The notes under the pieces were generated by a model. That model was not told the origin of the DNA. It was given only the letters and a program-made list of their open reading frames with translations, and made no database searches. 11,904 bases of DNA from an uncultured Eubacteriales bacterium (lineage in GTDB: Bacteria > Bacillota > Clostridia > Lachnospirales > Lachnospiraceae). The translations under genes and the position numbers were made by a program. How positions within the stretch are numbered: the first letter of the stretch is position 1; each line of letters starts with the position of its first letter. This document shows, piece after piece, positions 6,011 to 11,904 of this stretch. The stretch lies in assembly GCA_902783795.1 (NCBI GenBank), contig CACZSO010000297.1, positions 1 through 11,904 on the forward strand, in the 5' to 3' direction.

Positions 6011-7495
6011 TTACTTCCCTTCTTTTTTGAATTCTTTCTCTGTCGCGCGCTTCTCGTCGATCAGCTCATCATACAGCTTACCATATTTCTTTGCCGAGGC
6101 TTTCCAAGAATAATCCTGGTTCATGGCTCTTAAGACCATCCTGTCCCAGGCATCCCGATGGTTATAGTATACACTCTTTGCCGTATTGATGCAATTCAGC
6201 ATCTCATGGGCATTGATATTGGCAAAGGAGAAACCGGTGCCTTCATCCGTATATTCATTATAAGGCTGCACCGTATCCTTAAGGCCGCCGGTCTCGCGGA
6301 CGATGGGGATGGTCCCGTAGCGGAGCGCCATCAGCTGTGACAGGCCGCAGGGCTCAAAGAGCGACGGCATGAGGTAGGCATCACAGCCTGCATAGATCCG
6401 GTGAGACAGGCTCTCGGAATAGAAGAAGTTGGCGGAAACTCTGTCAGGATAACGGTCCGCATAGCTTCTGAACATGGCTTCATACTTGGGATCACCGGTA
6501 CCGAGGATGACGAACTGTACATCCGGTGCGCAGATCTCGTCCATGACATAATCCACCAGGTCCAGACCCTTCTGATCCGTCAGTCTTGAGCAGATTCCGA
6601 TCATGAAGGAATTCGGATCTTCCTTAAGTCCCAGTTCTTTCTGCAGGGCTTTTTTATTTTCAGCCTTTCCCTTATAGACAGTCCTGACATCGTAATGGCT
6701 GGCAATGTCAGCATCGGTCTTGGGATTATAGAAGTTCACGTCTATGCCGTTGACGATGCCGGAAAGCACGTTTTCACGGGCTCGCAGCACGCCGTCCATC
6801 TTCTCACCGTAGAAAGGCATCTTGATCTCTTCGGCATAAGTGTCGGAAACGGTGGTGATGCGGTCCGCGTAGATCAGGCCGCCCTTCAGCATATTGCCGT
6901 CTCCATAGGCTTCCAGCTTATCCGAGGTGAAATAATACTCGGACAGGCCTGTCAGCCTGGGCATCTCCTCCAGGCTCCAGATACCCTGGAATTTCAGGTT
7001 ATGGATGGTGAAGATGGTCTTCATCTGATGATAGAACACATCGCCCTGGAAAGAATCATTAAGATATACCGGGATCAGGCCGGTCTGCCAGTCATTGCAG
7101 TGGATGATATCCGGCTTCCAGTCCAGATGAGGCAGGACAGAAAGGACCTGGCGGCTGAAGAAGGCGAACTTCTCGATATCGCCCCGGATGTCGCCGTAGG
7201 GCTTATCTCCGGAGAAGAAATCCTTGCAGTCAATGAAATAGAAGGTCACGCCGTCCAGCACCAGCTTTAACAGGCCCACATAACGGTCCTGGAAATTCCA
7301 GCCGGTATAGAAATGGGTCACATACTCCATCTGCTGCTGGTAGACCTCGGGGATCACTGAATAGTTAGGCAGAATGACTCTGACATCATATCTGCGCTTG
7401 TCGAAATACTTCGGAAGGGCGCCGGCCACATCGGCCAGGCCTCCGGTCTTTACAAAGGGAACACATTCCGATGATGCAAGTAAGATATTTTTCAT
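6011..7495 (-). CDS. glgA: Glycogen synthase (ADP-glucose type, GT5)
   Basis: Extends alpha-1,4-glucan chains from ADP-glucose, building glycogen in the cytoplasm. 494 residues is close to the usual 470-490 for bacterial GlgA. The N-terminal KTGGLADV at 16-23 is the ADP-glucose-binding motif of family GT5. IHCNDWQTGLIP (131-142), IFTIHNLKFQG (161-171) and IVNGIDVNFYNP (247-258) follow in order. The C-terminal Rossmann half has SRLTDQKG at 303-310, PSLFEPCGLSQLMALRYGTI at 377-396 and VRETGGLKDTV at 399-409, which includes the E-x7-E type catalytic loop region. The GGAG site overlaps the stop of the acyl-CoA ligase (TAAGGAGA), leaving a 10-nt gap. No glgC, glgD or glgB is nearby, so the rest of the glycogen pathway must be elsewhere. 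The C-terminus is a lysine/glutamate-rich tail. Confidence 0.96.
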   Translation of the reverse strand: MKNILLASSECVPFVKTGGLADVAGALPKYFDKRRYDVRVILPNYSVIPEVYQQQMEYVTHFYTGWNFQDRYVGLLKLVLDGVTFYFIDCKDFFSGDKPYGDIRGDIEKFAFFSRQVLSVLPHLDWKPDIIHCNDWQTGLIPVYLNDSFQGDVFYHQMKTIFTIHNLKFQGIWSLEEMPRLTGLSEYYFTSDKLEAYGDGNMLKGGLIYADRITTVSDTYAEEIKMPFYGEKMDGVLRARENVLSGIVNGIDVNFYNPKTDADIASHYDVRTVYKGKAENKKALQKELGLKEDPNSFMIGICSRLTDQKGLDLVDYVMDEICAPDVQFVILGTGDPKYEAMFRSYADRYPDRVSANFFYSESLSHRIYAGCDAYLMPSLFEPCGLSQLMALRYGTIPIVRETGGLKDTVQPYNEYTDEGTGFSFANINAHEMLNCINTAKSVYYNHRDAWDRMVLRAMNQDYSWKASAKKYGKLYDELIDEKRATEKEFKKEGK

Positions 7496-7505
7496 GGCAG
7501 TCTCC

Positions 7506-9251
7506 TTATGATAACTCTTGCTGCTGTGCTGCAGCTTCCTGTGCTTTTTTCAGTTCCTCTTCTTCCAGAAGGCGGAAGTTCACCTTGCCCACCAGGGTCT
7601 TAGGCATTTCATCCCTGAATTCAATATCATAAGGCATGGCGTATTTGGCAATGTACTGGCGGCAGTAAGCCAGCAGTTCCTGCTTCACTTCTTCTGAACC
7701 GGCGATACCCGGCTTCAGAGTCACGAAGGCTTTCACCTTCTGCATCCGGTAGGGATCCGGAACGCCGATGACACAGCTCATCTGAACTTTCTCATGGGCA
7801 TCCAGGACATTCTCCAGCTGGGCCGGATAGATATTATAGCCTGAGGAGATGATCATGCGTTTTGCTCTGCCTTTGAAGTATACGAAACCTTCTTCGTCCA
7901 TATAGCCCAGATCACCGGTATAGACCCAGGTCAGGCCGTCAGCATGAGTGCGCAGCGTCTGCCGAGTCTCTTCCGGATGATTGATATACTCTCTCATGAC
8001 GGTAGGACCTGCCAAAAGGATCTCGCCCTCTTCCTTATAGGGAAGCTCTTCATCCGTACCGGGCCGGACGATCTTTATATAGGTATCCGGGAACGGAATG
8101 CCTATAGAACCTTCCTTGGCCATGGTCGGCGGCGTCAGGCAGCAGGCTGTCACCGTCTCCGTAGTGCCGTAGCCCTCTCTCACCTGGATCGTGGCTTTAT
8201 GATCATACAGGAATTTGTCAAATTTCTTTTTAAGCTCGACAGACAAAGAATCTCCGCCGGAGAATACACCCTTCAGAGAAGAAAGGTCTGCATTCTTCAT
8301 ATTGTCAAGCCTGAGCAGTGCTTCATACAGTGTCGGCACGCCGGCTATAAAATTACAGTGGTATTTTGTGATCTGCTTTGCGTAAGACTTAGCTGTAAAC
8401 CTCGGGATCAGGATGCAGCGTCCGCCCTGGGAAAGCATGGTATGGATACAGACACCCAGGCCAAAGCCGTGGAACAGGGGCATGGCAGCCAGCATCTTAT
8501 CGCCGACGCGGAACATAGGATTCGTTGCCACCACCTGCTGGCCTAAAGCATTAAAGTTCCTGTTAGTAAGCAGGATGCCTTTGGATGTCCCTGTGCTGCC
8601 GCCGGAATACAGGATCACCGCCGGATCCTCTCCTTTGCGGTCTACTTTATAATTATAAAAGCAGGAAGAAGAAAGGCGCATGAATTCACGCCACATAATG
8701 ACCGGGGCGTCCTTTGGGATCTTTTCGATCTTGCGGCCTTCCGTCATCATATAGCCCGCCTTTAAGGGCTGTGAAAGTTCATCCTTCACAGAAGCGATGA
8801 CGATGTTCACCACCTTTGTATTGCTGCGGATCTTCTCGAATTTGCCATAGAACTGGTCCAATGTCACAGCGGTGACAGATTCAGATTCATTCAAATAGAA
8901 TTCGATCTCCTTCTCAGCAGAAAGGGGATGGATCATATTGGCAACACCGCCTACCAGGTTTACGGCATAGAACATGTAGATAGCCTGGGGGCAGTTAGGC
9001 ATTGCTATGGTGATACGATCATTTTCACGCACACCGATGACTTTCAGAGCCTTTGCACAGCGCTGGATCTCCTGGATCATTTTCCGGTATGTCGTGGAAC
9101 GCCCCATGAAGTCGAAAGCTATATTATTCGGATATTTCTCCGCTATCTTCTCAACTGCTTCATACATGGAGCCTTCAAAATAATCCAGCGAAAACGGAAT
9201 ATCACCTAAAGATGATTTCCAGGGTGTTTTCGCTGTAACGGTTGTGTTCAT
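7506..9251 (-). CDS. Acyl-CoA ligase, AMP-forming (FadD-like)
   Basis: A class I adenylate-forming enzyme that should activate a carboxylic acid to an acyl-AMP and then to an acyl-CoA (or load another thiol). 581 residues. Motifs in order: the P-loop-like A3 motif YSGGSTGTSKG at 215-225; PLFHGFG at 258-264; SGGD at 331-334; A5 motif GYGTTET at 360-366; A7 motif YTGD at 444-447; A8 hinge region with KGRAKRMIISSGYNIYP at 460-476; and the A10 motif PKTLVGK at 550-556, with Lys556 as the adenylation lysine. The pattern suits medium- or long-chain fatty acids, but substrate size cannot be set from sequence. The tail (562-581) is low-complexity Glu/Ala/Gln. AAAGGAGG at 9262-9269 lies 10 nt before the ATG. 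It is the first gene of a tight minus-strand run and precedes glgA by 10 nt, an unexpected pairing of lipid and glycogen functions. Confidence 0.9.
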   Translation of the reverse strand: MNTTVTAKTPWKSSLGDIPFSLDYFEGSMYEAVEKIAEKYPNNIAFDFMGRSTTYRKMIQEIQRCAKALKVIGVRENDRITIAMPNCPQAIYMFYAVNLVGGVANMIHPLSAEKEIEFYLNESESVTAVTLDQFYGKFEKIRSNTKVVNIVIASVKDELSQPLKAGYMMTEGRKIEKIPKDAPVIMWREFMRLSSSCFYNYKVDRKGEDPAVILYSGGSTGTSKGILLTNRNFNALGQQVVATNPMFRVGDKMLAAMPLFHGFGLGVCIHTMLSQGGRCILIPRFTAKSYAKQITKYHCNFIAGVPTLYEALLRLDNMKNADLSSLKGVFSGGDSLSVELKKKFDKFLYDHKATIQVREGYGTTETVTACCLTPPTMAKEGSIGIPFPDTYIKIVRPGTDEELPYKEEGEILLAGPTVMREYINHPEETRQTLRTHADGLTWVYTGDLGYMDEEGFVYFKGRAKRMIISSGYNIYPAQLENVLDAHEKVQMSCVIGVPDPYRMQKVKAFVTLKPGIAGSEEVKQELLAYCRQYIAKYAMPYDIEFRDEMPKTLVGKVNFRLLEEEELKKAQEAAAQQQELS

Positions 9252-9375
9252 GGGAGTTCTTCCTCCTTTTTCAGGTTTCTCTTGAGGTTTTTATCATATT
9301 GTGGTACTTTTAATGAAGTACTCAGGATCAGAACCGGCTTCTGTGCCGGAATCTTTTAATAAAGAGGATAAACCT
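9252..9375. promoter_or_regulatory. Divergent intergenic control region between acyl-CoA ligase and DUF5721-like gene
   Basis: A 124-bp spacer read in both directions. For the ligase, a minus-strand TATGAT (plus 9293-9298) could be a -10 box, but no good -35 is found 16-18 bp upstream. For the plus-strand gene, TTGAGG at 9282-9287 is followed after 17 nt by a weak TACTTT at 9305-9310. An 18-bp inverted repeat (9304-9321) overlaps both candidate promoters. A short hairpin, CCGGC/GCCGG with a 6-nt loop (9334-9349), lies in the leader of the plus-strand gene. The promoter assignments are tentative. Confidence 0.4.
9304..9321. repeat. Inverted repeat GTACTT-N6-AAGTAC, candidate operator
   Basis: Perfect 6-bp arms (9304-9309 and 9316-9321) around TTAATG. 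It lies where the -35 box of the acyl-CoA ligase promoter would be expected and over the weak -10 box of the opposing gene. This placement and symmetry suit a dimeric regulator, but a 6-bp arm can occur by chance and I do not match it to a named regulator. Confidence 0.35.
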
Positions 9376-9867
9376 ATGCTGTCACTTAAGATCAATGATA
9401 TCGGCCTGTTTACGGAAATGCTTTTTTCCAAAGACGTTTTCGACCGTTTCCTGCTCCATGACCTGAATCTGACCACATCACTCTCACTTACCATAAGCGG
9501 GCAGAAAAACCCGGAGTTTTATGATGAATCAGAACAGGCAAAAGAGCTGGCCGATCCTTTTGTATCCTGGGCTGATGTACGTTCTCCCATCAGGACGCTC
9601 ATTTCCGGCAGACGGCTTCCGGTCTATTTTAAGATCGTGCTGATCACATCGAAAAAATCCACAGAAGCGCTGGTCCGCCGCTCCGGTTTTTCTGACTGCG
9701 AGGTCTCCTCTCTGTCTATGGCTATCCTCTTCAGAGACAGGCAGTTATTCCTGACCACCGGGGTCTCTTATCTGGGCCTCTCCCTGGACCGCTCTTTGGA
9801 AAAAACATGGGAAACCACCGTAAAGTCTTTTCTGGAAGATATAAAATGCGGTTTTGAGGAAATTTAA
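9376..9867 (+). CDS. DUF5721-like protein, unknown function
   Basis: A 163-residue soluble protein resembling the DUF5721 family seen in Lachnospiraceae; I assign it from memory of the opening MLSLKINDIGLF and the central SWADVRSPIRTLISGRRLP (64-82), not from a search. The fold looks mixed alpha/beta. KIVLI (86-90) is a beta strand. The stretch 110-136 (SSLSMAILFR, then LFLTTGVSYLGLSL) looks like two more strands, followed by a C-terminal helix containing LEKTWETTVKSFLEDI (141-156). No catalytic motif or membrane segment is apparent. Start choice: the frame is open back to 9301, but the ATG at 9376 has AAAGAGGA at 9361-9368 upstream and begins the conserved-looking part. It is the only complete plus-strand gene in the window, divergent from the acyl-CoA ligase and convergent with the Cmk-like gene. 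Confidence 0.78.
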   Translation: MLSLKINDIGLFTEMLFSKDVFDRFLLHDLNLTTSLSLTISGQKNPEFYDESEQAKELADPFVSWADVRSPIRTLISGRRLPVYFKIVLITSKKSTEALVRRSGFSDCEVSSLSMAILFRDRQLFLTTGVSYLGLSLDRSLEKTWETTVKSFLEDIKCGFEEI

Positions 9868-9890
9868 ATATAGCCTGATTTTTGCTCACG

Positions 9891-9927
9891 AAAAGAAGGA
9901 ACGGATCTATTCTCCGCTCCTTCTTTT
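9891..9927. terminator. Bidirectional intrinsic terminator between convergent genes
   Basis: A long hairpin: AAAAGAAGGA pairs with TCCTTCTTTT (9891-9900 with 9918-9927), one A/C mismatch, then CGGA with TCCG (9902-9905 with 9913-9916) around a 7-nt loop. On the plus strand the 3' arm ends in a T-run that continues to 9928; on the minus strand the complementary arm also ends TTCTTTT. It sits 23 bases past the stop of the DUF5721-like gene and 22 bases past the stop of the Cmk-like gene, so it can end both transcripts. Confidence 0.85.
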
Positions 9928-9949
9928 TCAGTTTATCTTGATAATGCCT

Positions 9950-10618
9950 TTACTCCTTAGCCGGTGCATTATCTTTAACGCCGCTTTCTTTCTCTTTCTG
10001 GGCAAGTTCCACGAACTGGACGATGGCATTTACCGTGCCTTCGAAGCCCAGACGGCTTCTGTTGATGCAGAGGTCGTAAGTATTAGCTTCGCCCCAGCGT
10101 TTGTTAGCATAGTAATTATAATAATTACTGCGGCGTTTGTCAGCTTTCTGGATGTAATCCTTAGCTTTGCTCTCGCTTAATTCATAGGTCTGCATGACAT
10201 GCTCGACCTTATCCTGGTAGTCAGCGGTGATGAAGATAGAGATCAGGTCATCATCGTCTTCCAGGGCATAGTCTGCACAACGGCCTACAAAAACAGCGCT
10301 TCCTTCGTCTTCAGCGATCTTCTTGATGGCGTTATACTGTGCAAGGAATGCCTTCTGTTCAATAGGCATGTCCACAGGGCCGGTGGTATGATAAGCCATG
10401 GAATATGTATCCATGACCAGTGAATACAGGAAGCTTCTGGTGGGGACCTCATCATTATTTTCCAGGATCTCCTCAGCCAGACCTGAAGCCTTGGCAGCTT
10501 CTGCGATCAGCTCCTTATCATAGCACTTAACGCCCAGTCTTTCGGCTACCGCAAGGCCGATTCTTCTTCCGCCGGAACCCGACTCACGTCCCAAAGAAAT
10601 CAATACTCTTCCACTCAT
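9950..10618 (-). CDS. Cytidylate-kinase-like protein
   Basis: A P-loop kinase-fold protein of the cytidylate-kinase-like family, 222 residues, probably cytoplasmic. The N-terminal loop reads SLGRESGSGGRRIG (8-21); the expected GKS/T of a classical Walker A is replaced by GGR (16-18), which is normal for this family. CYDKELIAEAA (32-42) matches the nucleoside-monophosphate-binding region, VFVGRCADYAL (109-119) is a further family motif, and the lid region DKRRSNYYNYYANKRWG spans 160-176. The C-terminal 15 residues are charged and look disordered. True Cmk phosphorylates CMP/dCMP; the substrate of these relatives is not settled, so I leave the symbol blank. It begins 24 nt after pta with a good AGGAGGG site and should be co-transcribed with it. 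A bidirectional terminator follows. Confidence 0.87.
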   Translation of the reverse strand: MSGRVLISLGRESGSGGRRIGLAVAERLGVKCYDKELIAEAAKASGLAEEILENNDEVPTRSFLYSLVMDTYSMAYHTTGPVDMPIEQKAFLAQYNAIKKIAEDEGSAVFVGRCADYALEDDDDLISIFITADYQDKVEHVMQTYELSESKAKDYIQKADKRRSNYYNYYANKRWGEANTYDLCINRSRLGFEGTVNAIVQFVELAQKEKESGVKDNAPAKE

Positions 10619-10642
10619 GGTGTAAACCCTCCTGTAATTATA

Positions 10643-11638
10643 TTACTTTTCCTGCGCCTGAACGGCTGTGATGGCGATAACGCCTACGATGTCGTCTGAG
10701 GAACAGCCGCGGGAAAGATCATTAACGGGTGCTGCAATGCCTTGGCAGATGGGCCCGTAGGCTTCTGCCTTAGCCAGACGCTGCACCAGTTTATAACCGA
10801 TATTGCCGGCATCCAGATCCGGGAAGACCAGGACATTGGCCTTACCTGCCACCGGGCTGGCCGGTGCCTTGGATGCGCCTACTGACGGGACGATAGCAGC
10901 ATCCAGCTGCAGCTCGCCGTCGATCATATACTGGGGATAAGTCTCTTTTGCGATCTTCACTGCTTCAACGACTTTAGTCACATCATCATGCTTCGCTGAG
11001 CCGTAGGAAGAATGAGAAAGCATGGCTACCAGAGGCTCTGCCCCCACCATCTTCTTAAAGGATTCTGCGGAAGAACCGGCGATGGCTGCCAGTTTCTCCG
11101 GTGTGGGATTCTGCTCCAGGCCGCAGTCTGCAAAAACAAAGGTGCCGTTATAGCCGTATTCACAGTCCGGAACTTCCATCAGGAAGAAGGAAGAGACCAG
11201 AGATACGCCGGGCTTTGTCTTAATGATCTGCAGTGCCGGACGCAGTGTATTCGCTGTGGAATGGCAGGCGCCGGATACAAGACCGTCGGCATCCCCTGCC
11301 TTGATCATCAATGTGCCGAAATAAGTGTAATCATTCAGCACCAGCTTCTCCGCTTCTTCGGGAGTCATGCCTTTCGCTTTTCTCAGCTCCACCAGAAGGT
11401 CGATGTATCTCTGACGATCCGGTGATGTGGCAGGATCGATCACGGTAATGCCGCTGATGTCCAGGCCGGTGGAGTAAGCGTTCTTTTCTTCTTCGCTCGC
11501 CAGCACGATGACCTTCGCAAGTCCCTGCTTCACTGCTTCGCTGGCGCCCTCCCAGGTGCGCCGGTCCATACCCTCAGGAAGTACTATCGTCTTAAGATCT
11601 GCTTTCGCTTTCTCTTTGATTACGTCTATAAATGCCAT
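10643..11638 (-). CDS. pta: Phosphate acetyltransferase
   Basis: Interconverts acetyl-CoA plus phosphate with acetyl phosphate plus CoA; with acetate kinase it gives ATP from acetyl-CoA in fermentation. 331 residues is the length of the short, single-domain Pta class. Visible family blocks: VLPEG at 19-23, DADGLVSGACHSTANTLRP at 116-134, MLSHSSYGSAKH at 206-217, VFPDLDAGNIGYKLVQRL at 271-288, and NDLSRGCSSDD at 306-316. By position, Cys159, Arg133, Ser309, Arg310 and Asp316 match the active-site residues described for Methanosarcina Pta. The frame is open 30 codons further upstream, but those codons cover the promoter. The ATG at 11638 has AAAGGAG 8 nt before it and begins the family's normal N-terminus. 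No ackA follows; the next gene is a Cmk-like protein. Confidence 0.96.
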   Translation of the reverse strand: MAFIDVIKEKAKADLKTIVLPEGMDRRTWEGASEAVKQGLAKVIVLASEEEKNAYSTGLDISGITVIDPATSPDRQRYIDLLVELRKAKGMTPEEAEKLVLNDYTYFGTLMIKAGDADGLVSGACHSTANTLRPALQIIKTKPGVSLVSSFFLMEVPDCEYGYNGTFVFADCGLEQNPTPEKLAAIAGSSAESFKKMVGAEPLVAMLSHSSYGSAKHDDVTKVVEAVKIAKETYPQYMIDGELQLDAAIVPSVGASKAPASPVAGKANVLVFPDLDAGNIGYKLVQRLAKAEAYGPICQGIAAPVNDLSRGCSSDDIVGVIAITAVQAQEK

Positions 11639-11646
11639 ACTGTCGG

Positions 11647-11653
11647 CTCCTTT
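11647..11653 (-). promoter_or_regulatory. Ribosome binding site fixing the pta start
   Basis: AAAGGAG lies 8 nt before the ATG at 11638, supporting this start over the upstream in-frame ATG at 11728, which lies above the promoter. Confidence 0.85.
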
Positions 11654-11669
11654 CCATATACTTGTTATA

Positions 11670-11698
11670 ATTATAGTCATACATGAGCTGTTTTTCAA
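11670..11698 (-). promoter_or_regulatory. Sigma-A-type promoter for pta
   Basis: On the minus strand TTGAAA (plus 11693-11698), a 17-nt spacer and a perfect TATAAT (plus 11670-11675). Transcription would start near 11663, giving a leader of about 25 nt. This is one of the best promoter matches in the window and fits a highly expressed fermentation enzyme. An A/T-rich stretch lies directly upstream and could act as an UP element. Confidence 0.8.
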
Positions 11699-11707
11699 GT
11701 AAAAATA

Positions 11708-11736
11708 TTGAAAAAAAACAAACTTCATGTTATGTT
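11708..11736 (+). promoter_or_regulatory. Promoter for tmcAL, back to back with the pta promoter
   Basis: TTGAAA at 11708-11713, a 17-nt spacer and TATGTT at 11731-11736 (four of six matches to TATAAT). Transcription would begin near 11743, about 28 nt before the ATG at 11771. Only 9 bp separate its -35 box from that of pta. Confidence 0.6.
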
Positions 11737-11770
11737 ATTTGGGTAGAAATCACAAAAGGAGGATGTATCG

Positions 11771-11904
11771 ATGAAGATTTGCGGCCTCATTACCGAATAT
11801 AACCCCTTTCACAACGGCCATATCCATCATATGAAGGAAGCCAGGCAGCTGACCGGCTGCGATTATCTGGTGGTCGTCATGAGCGGAAACTATGTCCAGC
11901 GCGG
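11771..11904 (+). CDS. tmcAL: tRNA(Met) cytidine acetate ligase, N-terminal part (cut by window edge)
   Basis: TmcAL makes N4-acetylcytidine at the wobble position (C34) of elongator tRNA-Met, using acetate and ATP through an acetyl-AMP intermediate; the Bacillus subtilis protein was formerly YlbM. Only the first 44 residues are visible of a protein that is normally about 400. They begin MKICGLITEYNPFHNGHIHH, the family's nucleotidyltransferase-type HxGH-like motif (N-G-H at 15-17), followed by VVVMSGNYVQRG at 33-44, also a family block. The ATG at 11771 is preceded by AAAGGAGG (11755-11762) at an 8-nt spacing. It diverges from pta and shares the control region with it. The rest lies beyond the window. 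Confidence 0.93.
   Translation, partial: MKICGLITEYNPFHNGHIHHMKEARQLTGCDYLVVVMSGNYVQR

Noticed and set aside
6695..7270. 191-residue plus-strand open frame across glgA
   Set aside because: It lies antisense to a glgA gene with all family motifs intact, and its translation has the low-complexity look of a shadow frame with no ribosome binding site of note.
7944..8546. 200-residue plus-strand open frame across the acyl-CoA ligase
   Set aside because: Antisense to clear adenylation motifs; no recognisable motif of its own.
410..9251. Defence island or mobile element
   Set aside because: No transposase, integrase, direct repeats, phage genes or defence-type domains were seen; gene content is housekeeping.
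9334..9349. CCGGC/GCCGG hairpin followed by T-rich sequence as a terminator or leader switch
   Set aside because: Only 5 bp of stem and it lies in a short leader just before a start codon; noted within the control region but not called as a terminator.
9301..9375. 25-codon N-terminal extension of the DUF5721-like gene
   Set aside because: No ribosome binding site at 9301, whereas AAAGAGGA precedes the ATG at 9376, and the extension covers the inverted repeat and hairpin.
11639..11728. 30-codon N-terminal extension of pta
   Set aside because: It spans the TATAAT and TTGAAA boxes and the ribosome binding site; the normal Pta N-terminus begins at 11638.

Overview
This window looks like chromosomal housekeeping DNA from a low-to-middle-GC anaerobic Firmicute, most likely Lachnospiraceae or a close clostridial relative. 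That placement rests on strong AGGAGG-type ribosome binding sites, on family resemblance (a guanylate kinase P-loop of the SGFSG type, a DUF5721-like protein, a cytidylate-kinase-like protein, a coiled-coil gene beside coaD), and on a fermentative acetate enzyme (Pta) together with glycogen synthase. No alignment could be run, so the placement is an inference. I see no mobile element, CRISPR array, rRNA or tRNA.

Layout, right to left, since most genes lie on the minus strand. At the right edge tmcAL (plus strand, cut by the window end) and pta (minus strand) diverge from a 132-bp spacer that holds two good back-to-back promoters. pta is followed 24 nt later by a cytidylate-kinase-like gene, and that pair ends at a long hairpin (9891-9927). 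From the other side a lone plus-strand DUF5721-like gene converges on the same hairpin. The left flank of the DUF5721 gene is a second divergent spacer (9252-9375) containing an inverted repeat. From this spacer a tightly packed minus-strand run begins: acyl-CoA ligase, glgA, a 69-residue two-helix membrane protein, rpiB, an ABC ATPase and its permease, rsmD, coaD and a coiled-coil protein. Gaps in this run range from 4-nt overlaps to 46 nt, so one long transcript is plausible. A 9-bp GC-rich hairpin follows the coiled-coil gene. Then come an RsmF-like 16S rRNA m5C methyltransferase and a guanylate kinase, which runs off the left edge and has its own consensus-like promoter.

Functionally the window mixes carbon and energy metabolism (Pta, GlgA, RpiB, acyl-CoA ligase), CoA synthesis (CoaD), nucleotide kinases (Gmk and a Cmk-like protein), RNA modification (RsmD, RsmF-like, TmcAL) and one small ABC-2 transporter. 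Pta works at the acetyl-CoA/acetyl-phosphate node and TmcAL consumes acetate, so the divergent pair may share an acetate theme. No acetate kinase gene is present in the window.

I do not see a clear undescribed defence or mobile system. The points most worth a second look are the ABC ATPase with degraded signature and H-loop motifs, the pta/Cmk-like pairing, the two divergent control regions, the small membrane protein locked between glgA and rpiB, and the coiled-coil protein coupled to coaD.
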